In this document: piece by piece, positions 27,615-38,300 of the stretch | Layout of the letters: each line of letters begins with the position of its first letter | How positions within the stretch are numbered: the stretch's first letter is position 1 | Source of the DNA: CAWBOY01 sp963790585 | GTDB taxonomy: Bacteria; Planctomycetota; Planctomycetia; Gemmatales; Gemmataceae | Length of the DNA: 64,000 nt | Direction: 5' to 3' | Assembly: GCA_963790585.1 (NCBI GenBank) | Contig: CAWBOY010000005.1 | Span: 145,463 to 209,462, forward strand | The notes under the pieces: model-generated | The model's input: only the letters and a program-made list of their open reading frames with translations | Databases searched by the model: none | Told to the model about the DNA's origin: nothing | Program-made: the position numbers and the translations under genes

Positions 27615-29774
27615 ATGACATCGAATGATACGGCTTCATGGTTGGATCGATTGCAGCGGACCTTGAGCCGTTATGACGAGGCGCTCCTGCGTCAGGTCGC
27701 GGCGAAGCTCGTCAAACCGCGTAATCAATGGCCTGTCGAAGATCTGATCGAGCGCAGCGTCGAGACCGCGAGCAATCCCGCCGTGCTCGATCGGCGTATC
27801 AAGGAGCTGGAATCGGCTAGCCGTTTGATCCTGTCGCTCATCGGTCATTCGCGGCAGACGCGTTGGCAGCTTGGCAACCTGGTCGAGCTTGCTGTCGCTC
27901 TTGGAAACCCGGATGGGTTACCGCCGGTCCTCGCGTTGCTCGAAGAAGGTCTCCTTTATCCGCTTTTGCCGGACGACAATAGCCGCATCAAGAGCTTCGA
28001 GCAGTGGGTGGCTACGACGGCGGCACAAGGTCCCACCGTTTTCACATTGCCCATCATCGCCTCACGGGCGCTCGGTCAGGACTTTGGCCTACCGGATCTC
28101 ACCTACGTTCCTGATGGCGACGAGGATGCCAAAGCGACCTCGGCATTGCGAATGCGCGGCCTGGCTGCGCAAGAAGCGGATGGCCTCGAATGGCTGTTGC
28201 GTCTCTCCGTTCTTTGGCAGCAAACCTTTGCCGCTCCGCTACGCCGCACGATGCAGGGTGGATTCTTCAAGCGCGACGCGGACCGGATCGCGCAGGACCC
28301 GATTCTCAATAGCCCGCCCGCGGATCAAATCGCGGAGGTTCCCGATCTCGGCTTCCTGATCGCCGCCTGGGCGGAGCTGCAAGGGATCTTAATTGGCGAA
28401 GAAGCAGAGTTGCGCGTTGGGCCGTTGCCGACTACATGGGAAGCGGGTTTGGGGCCCGCGCTCGAATCGCTTTGGGCCGACCTGTTTCAGCTGCGCATGT
28501 GGAATCCGCTCGACGGCTGGCGCGGAGGACAGGAAAACGCCGGGAATCCATTTCCTTCCGCTTACTTGCTGGCGTTCTTACTTCTCGGCAAACTGCCGCC
28601 CGATGCGTCGGCGCAGGCCACTGATCTTGAAATCTGGCTTCTCGAGCAGCATCCCTACTGGTCGAGCGAAGGGCTCAGGCCTTCGCGGCAAAAGCCTTGG
28701 TTAGAAACGTTTTTGCTCGGAGTGGCCTATCCTTTGCGGGTCGTTCAAGCGGCACGCGATGGGGAAAATTGGCTGATTCGATTGTCGCCGACGGGCCGAT
28801 GGCTGCTCGGGCTGAGCGACGTTCCACCGGCGGAGACGGCCTACGCGCGGACGCTGCTGGTCCAGCCGAATTTGGAAATCCTGGCCTATCGTCAGGGGCT
28901 GAGCGCCAGTCTCATCGCGCGGCTCAGCACCTTTGCAGACTGGAAGGCGCTGGGCGCCGCTTGCACGCTTCAATTAGGGCCCGAGACGGTCTATCGCGGT
29001 CTCGAATCGGGTCAAAGCTTCGACGGACTCTGTCGCTGTCTCGAACAGCACGGTACGCGGACCATCCCTCCGGCAGTGCTAGAAGCCTTGCGAACATGGG
29101 CCAACAAGCGCGATCGGATTACCGTCTATCCCGCGGCGATGTTGCTAGAATTCCTCACCCCGGCCGATCTGAACGAGGCGTTGTCGCGCGGCGTGCCGAT
29201 CGCTCGGCTCTCCGATACTCTGGCCGTCGCCGCCGGCGAGGGAGCCATCGAGTTTCGGCATTTCCGGCTCAGCGGCACACGCGACTATGGCTTGCAACCC
29301 GAGCGATGTGTCACGGTCGAATCCGATGGCGTGACGCTGACGGTCGATTTGACACGCTCCGACTTGTTGCTCGAAACCGAATTGCCAGGCTTTGCGGAGC
29401 CGTTGCCCGGCACACCGCAAAATGGTCGGCGCCAATATCGGCTGACCCCGGCTTCCTTGGCCGGGGCGCGCGAGTCCGGTTGGCAGTTGACGACGCTGGA
29501 AAAATGGTTTGAACAGCGCTGTGGTCAATTCTTGCCGGCGCCGGTGCGGCTCTTACTAACAGGCGCGCAAATGCCGCCGCCGGTCCTCAAACGGCATCTG
29601 GTGCTGCACGTCGATGCCGAGGAATCCGCCGATGGCATCGTCACCTGGCCGGAGACAGCTTCGTTGATCGCCGAGCGACTCGGGCCGACCGCGCTCGCGG
29701 TTACAGAGGAAAATCTGCCTTTGCTGCGCGAAAGGCTGGCCCTCGCGGGGATTCGGATCGATGAGCATGTATGA
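27615..29774 (+). CDS. helicase-associated (Helicase_C_3-type) XPB partner protein
   Basis: 719 residues, mainly helical, no signal peptide. The central part around residues 400-540 (PNLEILAYRQGLSASLIARL, then RTWANKRDRITVY-like segment) fits the Helicase_C_3 domain of large proteins encoded beside bacterial XPB, such as the gene next to ercc3 in Mycobacterium (recalled, not checked). A C-terminal segment VVTWPETASLIAERLGPTAL-like resembles the XPB N-terminal winged region. Likely binds DNA or XPB. The three genes run co-directionally with gaps of 41 and 76 bases, so one operon is probable. Confidence 0.78.
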   Translation: MTSNDTASWLDRLQRTLSRYDEALLRQVAAKLVKPRNQWPVEDLIERSVETASNPAVLDRRIKELESASRLILSLIGHSRQTRWQLGNLVELAVALGNPDGLPPVLALLEEGLLYPLLPDDNSRIKSFEQWVATTAAQGPTVFTLPIIASRALGQDFGLPDLTYVPDGDEDAKATSALRMRGLAAQEADGLEWLLRLSVLWQQTFAAPLRRTMQGGFFKRDADRIAQDPILNSPPADQIAEVPDLGFLIAAWAELQGILIGEEAELRVGPLPTTWEAGLGPALESLWADLFQLRMWNPLDGWRGGQENAGNPFPSAYLLAFLLLGKLPPDASAQATDLEIWLLEQHPYWSSEGLRPSRQKPWLETFLLGVAYPLRVVQAARDGENWLIRLSPTGRWLLGLSDVPPAETAYARTLLVQPNLEILAYRQGLSASLIARLSTFADWKALGAACTLQLGPETVYRGLESGQSFDGLCRCLEQHGTRTIPPAVLEALRTWANKRDRITVYPAAMLLEFLTPADLNEALSRGVPIARLSDTLAVAAGEGAIEFRHFRLSGTRDYGLQPERCVTVESDGVTLTVDLTRSDLLLETELPGFAEPLPGTPQNGRRQYRLTPASLAGARESGWQLTTLEKWFEQRCGQFLPAPVRLLLTGAQMPPPVLKRHLVLHVDAEESADGIVTWPETASLIAERLGPTALAVTEENLPLLRERLALAGIRIDEHV

Positions 29775-29812
29775 TACCAACGGTGGTGGTGGCGGGCCGT
29801 TATGGATTGACT

Positions 29813-29906
29813 AACCGCTCTCCCTCTAGGAGAGCGGTTGGGGTGAGGGCTTAATTCTTTTCAAGCATTGCCCCCGCCACCGACCCCTCTCCCAGAGGGA
29901 GAGGGG
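29813..29906. terminator. two hairpins after the XPB cluster
   Basis: AACCGCTCTCC-5-GGAGAGCGGTT (29813-29839) and CCCCTCTCCC-3-GGGAGAGGGG (29884-29906) are strong hairpins in the gap before the next gene. The second is followed by AAAAATTAA, not T residues. They probably end transcription of the XPB cluster, but similar sequences also occur as dispersed intergenic repeats in related genomes. Confidence 0.5.
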
Positions 29907-29936
29907 AAAAATTAACTGATCTTTGAATGGTGAATC

Positions 29937-30947
29937 ATGGTCATGACCGTCCTCGTGACCGGTGGTGGCGGGTTTCTCGGCAGTGCGATCGTGCGACGCC
30001 TCGCGGCGCGCGGCGATGAGGTACGCAGTCTATCGCGTTCGCGGTATCCCGAATTGAAATTGTTGAAGGTCGAGCAGATCCAGGGCGACATCGTCGACGA
30101 GAATATCGTCGCCCATGCGGCCGAGGGCTGCGATCTTGTCTTTCATGTCGCGGCCAAGGCCGGTCTGGGCGGGCGTTATTCCGATTACGAACCGATTAAC
30201 GTGACCGGAACCAAGAACGTCCTCGAAGCCTGCCGTCAGCACAAGGTGCCGCGTCTTGTCTACACGAGTTCGCCGAGCGTGGTTTTTGATGGTCGGGACA
30301 TGGAAGGCGTCAACGAATCGGTGCCCTATCCACCGCGACACGATGCCGCCTATCCGCAAAGCAAAATGGTCGCGGAAAAGATGGTCCGAGCTGCCAATTC
30401 GCCCACACTTGCGACCGTCGCGCTGCGGCCTCACCTGATTTGGGGACCGGGTGACAATCACCTTGTGCCGCGCATCGTCGAACGCGGCCGCGCCGGCAAA
30501 CTGCGACGGATAGGCACCAAGGTCAAGCTGATTGATAGTACCTACATCGACAACGCCGCGGACGCCCACATCCGCGCCGGCGATCGGCTCAACGCCAAAT
30601 CGCCTCTCGCCGGCAAGGCCTATTTCATCAGCAACGGCGAACCCATGCCGATCTGGGACCTGATCAACGGCATCCTCGCCGCGGCCGACGAGAAACCGGT
30701 CATGAAAGTTACTTCCGTCGCGATGGCTTACGCAGCCGGATGGTTCTTTGAAAAGTATTACGGCCTTCTCGGCAAAACCGACGACCCGCCGATGACACGG
30801 TTTTTGGCCAGTGAGCTATCGACCGCGCACTGGTTTGATATCGGTGCGGCGCAACGTGACTTCGCTTATAAGCCAAGTGTCACGATCGACCAGGGGTTGA
30901 GGAAATTGACGACGGTGTTCGCGGCGGCAGCGGTGAATGAGAGGTAG
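29937..30947 (+). CDS. NAD(P)-dependent 3-beta-HSD/epimerase-family oxidoreductase
   Basis: 336 residues, short-chain dehydrogenase of the extended type. Nucleotide-binding motif TGGGGFLG at residues 8-15, catalytic YPQSK motif (YxxxK) after TSSPSVVFDG, and the RPHLIWGPGD segment typical of 3-beta-hydroxysteroid dehydrogenase/isomerase-like proteins, sterol-4-alpha-carboxylate dehydrogenase and OleD. The substrate cannot be told from sequence; neighbours give no pathway. Two ATG codons (29937, 29943) are both possible starts. Confidence 0.85.
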   Translation: MVMTVLVTGGGGFLGSAIVRRLAARGDEVRSLSRSRYPELKLLKVEQIQGDIVDENIVAHAAEGCDLVFHVAAKAGLGGRYSDYEPINVTGTKNVLEACRQHKVPRLVYTSSPSVVFDGRDMEGVNESVPYPPRHDAAYPQSKMVAEKMVRAANSPTLATVALRPHLIWGPGDNHLVPRIVERGRAGKLRRIGTKVKLIDSTYIDNAADAHIRAGDRLNAKSPLAGKAYFISNGEPMPIWDLINGILAAADEKPVMKVTSVAMAYAAGWFFEKYYGLLGKTDDPPMTRFLASELSTAHWFDIGAAQRDFAYKPSVTIDQGLRKLTTVFAAAAVNER

Positions 30948-31179
30948 CTACCTTGAGCGAGTCGAGATGCGTGATTCATACTCTCCGAAGACGCTAGGCA
31001 GTTGTAAGTTTTTCTTGGAATAGTCGTGGGAAGTGGTTGAAGGTTAAGGCACGTCCAGTTTTCGGAAAAACCCAACTGTTCAGTAATAATCCCGCTTGCG
31101 TCGTTTTCGCTCATCTGTTATCGCGTCACCGCATTTCGGTGGGATCGGAGTCCAGAATCTGTGCAAGGAGTGCCCCGTC

Positions 31180-31701
31180 ATGAATCAGGCTGATGAGTAT
31201 GGTCCTCCCACTGTGCCGGCGCCGACCTCTCAGTCCTGGTTCGGAGCCGGCGGAAAACGAGGCGCGATCATATGGGGTATCGTCAGCACGCTCTTAAGCG
31301 CGTTCGGCTTGATCGGCCTAGCCTTGTTCGAGCAATATAACGGGGCGTTGTCGGAGCTCCGCACCGACCTGAAGCATTTCAATGACACGTGCAGCGAATA
31401 CGTCAAAAAGGACAAGCTGCAAAAGTGTTGGGATATGGTAAAAGATTGCTCCAAGGAAATAATCGCATCGAACGCGACACGCGATCGTTTTGAACGAGAA
31501 CTGCAACATAGCGAACGCGCGCGCGAGGAATCGGTCAAGGAGATTCAGCGCTTGCGTGAACGGCTTGCCTTTCTAGAAGGATTAAAAACGGCGAGGCCTA
31601 GCCCCGGAATCATTACAGCGACCTATGAATCCGAACAGGACCAGGAAATGAGTCAAAAGAGACCGGGCGCTCGGCCAATGACGAATGCCTCCGAGAAGTA
31701 A
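31180..31701 (+). CDS. small membrane protein with coiled coil
   Basis: 173 residues from the ATG at 31180, with AAGGAG 9 bases upstream. One membrane segment (AIIWGIVSTLLSAFGLIGLA) near residues 25-45, then a charged helical stretch that looks like a coiled coil (RDRFERELQHSERAREESVK, EIQRLRERLAFLEGL). Probably anchored with the coiled coil on one side of the membrane. Family not recognised. The IS630 element begins 36 bases after its stop. Confidence 0.65.
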   Translation: MNQADEYGPPTVPAPTSQSWFGAGGKRGAIIWGIVSTLLSAFGLIGLALFEQYNGALSELRTDLKHFNDTCSEYVKKDKLQKCWDMVKDCSKEIIASNATRDRFERELQHSERAREESVKEIQRLRERLAFLEGLKTARPSPGIITATYESEQDQEMSQKRPGARPMTNASEK

Positions 31702-31737
31702 GGGCGAGGAAACCCGATCCGCCCCACCTTCGGCTTA

Positions 31738-32885
31738 TTACCCCGGCACGAAATTAGATCAACCTAATTCCATTGGAGCGGCATATTGGGTCTGCGGATG
31801 AAGGAAATAACTCATAACATGTCGAGGCATCCCGCTCAACTTCCTCATGAATCCGAACAACCGCTCTTGCAACGTCGGCTTGTCCGGCGGCAGGCCAGCC
31901 TTGTTGATGTTCCCCTTCATGTCATTGTTCAAATATTCCACCGGATTGAGTTCCGGCGAATACGTCGGCAGGTAAAACAACTCGATCTGCTCCTGACGCG
32001 CCTCTACCCAGGACTGTACCTCCGCCTTGGTGTGGGAGCCCAACTGGTCCACGATCAACAGAATCTTCCGCTTCGCCCCACTGATCAAGAGAGTCAAGAA
32101 CTGGAGAAAGACTTCCGCCGTGAACGACCCCTTGTACGTCATAAAACGCACCGTGCCCTCATTGCTGATCGCCGAGATCTGATTGACCCGCAGATGTGGT
32201 TGCGGCACCTCCATGGTGGCACGCTCGCCCCGGCGGGCATAACCCGAACCGGGATGGTGGTCGGCCTGCACGCCAACCTCATCCGCCCACAAAATCTCCG
32301 CGTTGTCTCGTTGGGCTTGGGCCTCAATGGCCGGATAGGTATCCTGCAACCACTGTTCGACTTCATCGGGATCTTGGTGACGCGACTTGCGGGCGGGCTT
32401 TTTGGAGGTGTAGCCCCAGCGTTGGAGATACTTGCCCACGGTGCGTAGGGCCAGTTCGATGCCGAGATCTCTTCGGATGAGGTCGGCGACGGCTTGGCGT
32501 GTCCACAGGGCGTGTTTCAGGCCCACTTGCTGGGGCGAGAAGTAGTCGATCTGGTCGCGAATGGTTTGAGCTTGGGCCTCGGAGAGCATACGGCCCGAGC
32601 CCAAAGGCCGGCCGGTGCGCCCGCCGGGCAGGGCGTCCAAGCCTTCGGCGTAATAGGCGGTATTCCAGCGGGAGATGGTTTCGCGGCGGACGCCGAGGAG
32701 TTCGGCGAGATCGGTTTCGGAATAGCCAAGCTCCAAGCCATGCAAGGCACGCAAACGCAAGGTCTCCAACGAATCGTCCGAGAGATGGCGGGCATCGGGA
32801 AGAGTAATAGACATAGTAACACCTCGAAGCTCGGGCTGAGGTACTTGTAATTCTAGATTAGTGAGCAACTACCGTGCCAGGGTAA
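31738..32885. mobile_element. IS630-family element, copy 2, intact
   Basis: 1,148 bp with ends TTACCCCGGCACG (31738) and CGTGCCAGGGTAA (to 32885), flanked by TA on both sides (31736-31737 and 32886-32887). It is the intact version of the element at 8894-11313, in the opposite orientation. No gene is disrupted here. The following gap to 33332 shows no gene. Confidence 0.92.
31759..32814 (-). CDS. IS630-family transposase, intact
   Basis: 351 residues from the ATG at 32814 (MSITLPDARHLSDDSLE). Helix-turn-helix LGYSETDLAELLGVRRETIS; DDE residues in WADEVGVQADHH, LLIVDQLGSHT and YSPELNPVEYLNNDMKG; ends HPQTQYAAPMELG. Identical in protein sequence to the readable parts of the disrupted copy at 8965-11292. 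A start 54 bases upstream is possible but less likely since GAGGTG precedes the chosen ATG. Confidence 0.92.
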   Translation of the reverse strand: MSITLPDARHLSDDSLETLRLRALHGLELGYSETDLAELLGVRRETISRWNTAYYAEGLDALPGGRTGRPLGSGRMLSEAQAQTIRDQIDYFSPQQVGLKHALWTRQAVADLIRRDLGIELALRTVGKYLQRWGYTSKKPARKSRHQDPDEVEQWLQDTYPAIEAQAQRDNAEILWADEVGVQADHHPGSGYARRGERATMEVPQPHLRVNQISAISNEGTVRFMTYKGSFTAEVFLQFLTLLISGAKRKILLIVDQLGSHTKAEVQSWVEARQEQIELFYLPTYSPELNPVEYLNNDMKGNINKAGLPPDKPTLQERLFGFMRKLSGMPRHVMSYFLHPQTQYAAPMELG

Positions 32886-33332
32886 TAGGCATCGTGGATG
32901 CCTTACAACTAGCCCGACACACCCGCCTATTTATCCTACTCCATTAGGGGCTGGCGGCCGCCGCGCGCCGTCATCTCCACATCTTCCCTTCATCTACGTA
33001 ATTATCCGACCCCCGACCTGACTGCCGCAAGCACCAGCCTTTTCGACATCACAAACGGATGCAACTCCCGCAAAAATAATACTCTCACTCTCGCGCTTTG
33101 TCCGCGGCAAGAACACTATCGCCTCCTGAATCTCCGGCGGATGGTTCACAAGATTCAAATCTCGGGCGATTCGTGCCCTCGTCGCCTGACCCAGCGTTCG
33201 CATCTACTAAATGCTGATCGCATCGCCGCAGACGATTCACGAGAATGCTTAATGTTCCCTTTAGGTCCAGCCACGTATGTTGTTTTCTATGCTCCCATCA
33301 GCGCCTCTGAATTCGCATTGAGGAAATGACAT

Positions 33333-33770
33333 ATGAGATCCTCGACACTCCCACGTTCTTCCCAGCGATTGATTCTCTGCATACTTGCTGTTGGTTTCGC
33401 AGGTCAAACCGTTGGTGCAGCCGAAATGAAAGTTTCTGTGAATTTTATTGGCGGTCATGACACCGATCCAAAGGACGGTGGACGTCCTGTCGTTCTGATC
33501 GCAGCTGCGTTGGAAGTCACACCCGAGGTATTCCGTGAAGCCTTTAGCGGCGTGACACCAGCTCGAGGAGCACCACCCACCGCGGCGCAGGCAGAACGCA
33601 ACAAGAGCGCGCTGATGAAAGTGCTCAAGCCACACGGCGTCACCAACGAACGTCTCGACGAAGTCTCCGATTACTACCGTTATCAATCCGGACGTGGCAA
33701 ACTTTGGCCCACAACGCCCGCGGAAGCCTATGCCATTGTGGAGGATGGTAAGGTGAAAAAATTGTTGTGA
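33333..33770 (+). CDS. small secreted protein
   Basis: 145 residues with a GAGGA ribosome site before the ATG at 33333. N-terminal signal (SQRLILCILAVGFAGQTVGA), mature part starting AEMKVSVNFIGGHDTDPKDG. Charged, no Cys, no known motif; the phrase GGRPVVLIAAALEVTPEVFR suggests a compact alpha/beta fold. Relatives probably occur in planctomycetes; function unknown. Confidence 0.75.
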   Translation: MRSSTLPRSSQRLILCILAVGFAGQTVGAAEMKVSVNFIGGHDTDPKDGGRPVVLIAAALEVTPEVFREAFSGVTPARGAPPTAAQAERNKSALMKVLKPHGVTNERLDEVSDYYRYQSGRGKLWPTTPAEAYAIVEDGKVKKLL

Positions 33771-33836
33771 CTAAATCAGGCTCAGGATATAGCTCGCCTC
33801 CCACGGTAACTGTAGAAGGAATGTCGAAGCTCCGAC

Positions 33837-34280
33837 TTAGGGTGAATGTAAAGTTCGGGAAAGAGTTGAGGAAGAATGGTGAAATTGGCGCTGTCGAGAT
33901 TGACTGAAGTGACCAAGGACGATCGGGCTAATGAAGTCGCCCATTTCCTGAATACCCGCTACGCCGGAGTGGATCGACTCCCATTCATCTGAGGCAACTC
34001 GAACACGCACACAAAAAAGCAAGCGATCTTCGAAGCATCTCCGCCCGCCCAGGCACTTGAGTCTGTGCGGCGGATCCACTTCGTTTGGGCTCCCACGCAC
34101 GACAGTTAGCCGAACGTGGCTGAGTACGCGTTGATCTGCACCACCAGACAATGCCTGTCGCACCAATGTATCGGCAACCTCGCGACGCTCCGATCCGAAA
34201 TTGCCGCGTGTTAAACCTGCGTCAACGACACACAACCAGTCGTGGACTGGCCATTCAGCAGCGACAAATGGAATGGTCAA
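33837..34280 (-). CDS. doubtful hypothetical protein
   Basis: A 147-residue open frame (MTIPFVAAEWPVHDWLCVVD) in the 588-base gap between the secreted protein and the giant gene. It is rich in Arg, Val and His and has no ribosome site, signal or known motif, so it may be chance. The stretch has no better coding candidate; a remnant of an older insertion is possible. Confidence 0.22.
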   Translation of the reverse strand: MTIPFVAAEWPVHDWLCVVDAGLTRGNFGSERREVADTLVRQALSGGADQRVLSHVRLTVVRGSPNEVDPPHRLKCLGGRRCFEDRLLFCVRVRVASDEWESIHSGVAGIQEMGDFISPIVLGHFSQSRQRQFHHSSSTLSRTLHSP

Positions 34281-34358
34281 GCTGAAGCAGCTCTACCCGC
34301 AAAATTAGTCTGGACGGAACACCATCCCAACTCTCTTGCACTCTTCAGATCCCCACAG

Positions 34359-35327
34359 TTATGGCCTATTAAAATACTCAGTCCTCTCGGCTACGGCCTG
34401 CTCGACGGCCAGGAGATCCAACGACGAGTTGATCAAGAACGACACGTCCGAGAAGGTCGGTGCCGAGGTCCTGTGTAACAGGTTCGGGACCGCACTCGTT
34501 CGAACAAAGGCGGGGGCAGGGAGTGCCGTCTGTGAAAAGACGGCACTGATGAAGTCATAACGGAAGCTTTCCCCGGGATTCACGGACGTTAGGAATTGAT
34601 GCGCCACCATCCAGCGATTACTTGTGTTGACCTGGCCTTCCCAGTAAGCGACTTCCGCAGCATTCGCGGTGCGACCCAAAAGCACAGTGTACACGCGCCG
34701 GACAAAATTCGCGCTCTGATCGCTGGTAGCCCCTGGGAGCGAATTGGCGTAGGCCGTAAAGTACGACGTCCCCAGTAGGTTGTTCATCACCTGGGTCTCG
34801 GTCAATCCGGTGTTGAACTGATTCACCAGGCTCGCGACACTTTGCGCGCTTGGTGCCGATCCGATCAAACCTTGGTAGATCTGCACGGCGGCATCAATGC
34901 GGAACTCTTGCGATGTCGTCACCGTCTGAATGAATTGCGAGGTCGTCACGGAGTTCGCTTGTATCGCCGTACCCCAGCCAGCCAGTTCCGCCGCGGTAGG
35001 CAGACGATACAAGAAATCCTGGAATGCGTGCCTGATAAATGTTTGAGTTTGCGCTGTCACCGTGCTCGCGCTCGACTCAACGGAGACAGGTCCTGGACCA
35101 ACGATGTTGTCGGCTCGCACTTTGTAATAGTATTTCGTGCCGTCAGTCAAACCCATGTCCGTGAAGGTCGCCGTTGTGACGCCCGTGATATAAGGCGTCG
35201 CCCCCTCACCGCCTGGAGCGGTGCTTCGGTAAATATCGTAGCTGGTCGCCCCGGGCACCGGTGTCCACGACACGGTTAGTTGTTGGACTCCAGTAACGAC
35301 GTTTATATTCTGCGGCGATCCTGCGCC
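34359..35327 (-). pseudogene. C-terminal part of the giant surface protein (FN3 + DUF4214), cut off by a frameshift
   Basis: Adding one G at about 35326 joins this frame to the giant gene upstream: ITNQ is then followed by GAGSPQNINVVTGVQQLTVS and WTPVPGATSYDIYRS, a fibronectin type III domain. After it come repeats of the DUF4214 type (RHAFQDFLYRLPTAAELAGW, FVRRVYTVLLGRTANAAEVA). DUF4214 domains are common at the ends of bacterial surface proteins and sugar-active enzymes. As a separate reading frame it has no signal or good start, which supports the frameshift explanation. Confidence 0.8.
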
Positions 35328-38300
35328 TGATTAGTGATACCAGGGATCAAGTTGGGGAAGAAACGAGTTGTTCCATTGCCCGCGGAGGTCTTGGCAACGA
35401 GTGTTCCTTCGATGACGCCGCTGTTGAAATTGACGGCGGCCAACGGTGCCAGGACACTCCCTTCGGCCGCGATATTACTGATCTGTAAACTCGTAGCCTG
35501 GTAAAAGTTCCAGACCACGTGTTGCTTGTCGTCACCGTGGAAATAGATCCCCATATTCTGGAAGACATCCGACGTGCCGGTCACATTAATCACGATTGAG
35601 GCATTGTTCCAGGCGTATATGCTGATCGTATTCGTCGCGGCAAGGGTCGCTCCCGAGATCGTGAAGACATCGAGAGTTGGATCCGACCCGACGAGGGTCA
35701 GGATTCCGTACTGGTTAGTGAAGGTGCCGTTCGGGATGACAGTGCCCAGGTAAGCCGACTGGATCGATTGATCGATCTGCACGGCGGTAGAATCGAGCCC
35801 AGCGTTCTGATGCGCTGTACCGTTCGGGATCGATACGTGGTTAATTATTCCCGTGCCGCCATAGGAAACATTACCGTTGAGGACGGTTCCGTTGGTGAAA
35901 GTTAAGTTCCCACCTACGGAAAGAACGTCGCGCGTGCCATTCGAGTTCGTCAAGCCCCCACCGATGCTGACATTGGTCAGAGTGAGGTTGCCACCAAACG
36001 CGAGACTGCCGGCGATGTCCGTGTTGCTGATATTGGCACTTCCAAAGTCAAAGAGGTTGTAGTTCGTTGCCGCATCGAGTAATTGCCCACTGGAGAGAAC
36101 AGGCGTTATCGCGATTGTCGTGGAATTGCTAGTAATGTTGGAGTTAGATTGGTCCGCATGAACGATCGATGCTTTGTTCGTCAGCGGCGTCATACTAACG
36201 GTGCGTACGGTGATCAGGAACGTCGGTGTAGCGCCGCTCGGTATCGTTCCAATCGTCCAGATGTCCTTGCCGGCGCTGTACGAACCCTGGCTTGGCATCA
36301 CCGAAACGATGGTTAAGCCAGCCGGGATCAGATTAGCGACCCATACATTTGTGGCGTCTGGTCCGCTGTTCTTAACCGTAATCGTATAGCTGAACGTGTA
36401 GCCGACAACAGGGCTCGCGTTGATGATGGTCTTGGAAGCCGATGCGCCATCAATGTCATTAACGGTAACGTTGAAGGTGGCAATCGGTTTAATCGCCGCG
36501 GCGTACGCATGACTAGCATTCACATAGTAGCTGCCCGGCGTATTGCCAGCGACGATAGTGCCCGCGGACGTCGACCCGTCCGCCCAAGTGATAGTTGCGC
36601 TCAAGTCCTTAATATTGGAATCGGAGCCTGCCGCGTCGGTGAAGGTGGCAACGATCACCGTGCCCGTGTTGACGCCAGTGGCCACTGGAGGTGGCGTGGC
36701 GGTGGTAATCGTCAAACTAGCGTCGCCTACGTTAAAGGTGCTGATACTCGCACTGGCCGGTGTGATAGTCGGCGCCCCAGCGATGCCTACTTGCACGCTA
36801 AAAGTTTGGTTTTTCAGCGCTTCGCGATACGTATACGAGAGTTGCACGTCGTAGGCGCCGCCTGAGCCGACGATCTGGCCCTGAGCACTCGGTGTGCCGG
36901 TCAAGGTAACGCTGGTGCCGTCGCCGAGAGTCACGACTGCAGCGTAATCGCTGGGCACCGACTGGATAACGATGTCGGTGAAGTGGAAGACATTGACGTT
37001 TGTGAACGACTGACCTTCAACAGCCGACGGCGGAGTTAGCGCGCCGGCTGTAAGGAGGTGGGAGATAACTGTGAAGTTATTCGTGCTGGCAATTGTTTGA
37101 CTTGTGTTCTCTGTTACCACAACACCGAAGAACTGATTGTTGAACGGCGCGGCATAAGTGTATGACAGCTGTACGTCGAAGCCATTTCCATTGGCCACGA
37201 TCTGACCGTTGGGGCCAGGAGTGCCGGTCACTGTTACGGTGTTACCGTCGCCGAGAGTGACAGCTGCCGAATAATCAGTGGCGTGTGCGTTCGGATCGGC
37301 ATCCGTAAAATGGAACACCGTGACATTGTGGAATGGTATGGTAGAAATAGCGAACGGAGTGGTCAAAGCGCCCGGAGTCAGCTGAAGATCGTACACCGTA
37401 ACAGGCAACGTTTGGGCCGTGTAGGACATTCCGCCACGGCTTGCCGTCGCCGTCACCTGATACGCGGCTTGCCCCGGCAAGGCGTCCGCGTAAGTGTGCG
37501 ACACTTTTTGAGTTACGCTTTGAGTGAGCACAGCGTCGTCGTGCATCCCATTGGCGTCGACTTGACCGACCACCCAGGCGCGCTTGCCGCCCAAGTTGCG
37601 GATGCCCGCATACTTGTAGTCGGTAGCGGAGTTGTAATCGAACGTGATGAAACCGTAGCCAAGGTTTCCCGCCAAGCCAAAGTCGATCTTGGCCTGATCC
37701 AGTTCATTGGTGGCACCGCCGCCAGCGTTGGTGACTATCAGGTTGCTGACGCTGACTCCAGCGGTGGTCATGCTGGCGTGATAACCTTGCAATGTTGCCC
37801 CGAAGTCGTAGCCAACCATGCTTACGCCGTCGATCGCGAGCAAAGCTTTGCCGTCGACCAAATTAAGGGACACATTATTGCCCGTCGAAGGTGGGACTGT
37901 CTGGCTGGTGCCGTCGCCCCACTGGATCTTCCAGGAACTAACAGGCGTCGTGTCCGGCTCATTAGCAGCGAGCGTCACCGTGTAGGGTGAGTTTTCGAAA
38001 GTGCCTGCCGGGTCTCCAGTGATCGTTGGGGCCGGCGTCACGCCAAGCACTTGAACGGTCTTGCTGACCGTGTATCCGGTTGGGTTGGGAATGGTGTAAC
38101 CGGTGACCTGAATCTGTTCGGTCGCCGGGACCTGAGTGTAGACGTGGGTTGCTTGCGTTTGATTGATGGCGACAGTAGAGGTGGTACCATCGCCCCAGGC
38201 GACTAACCATCCCGTGACGCCGTCTCCGCCCGTTGCGTTGAAGTTGAGAGTGTAGGTCGCTTCTTCCGAAACGCTGGAAGCGGAACCTGCAAGGCTAATC

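Noticed and set aside
29813..29906. CRISPR-like spacing of hairpins
   Set aside because: Only two unlike hairpins, no direct repeats and no cas gene anywhere in the window.
31738..32885. Composite transposon made by the two IS630 copies (8894-32885)
   Set aside because: The copies lie in opposite orientation about 20 kb apart around ordinary chromosomal genes, each with its own TA duplication, so independent insertion is simpler.
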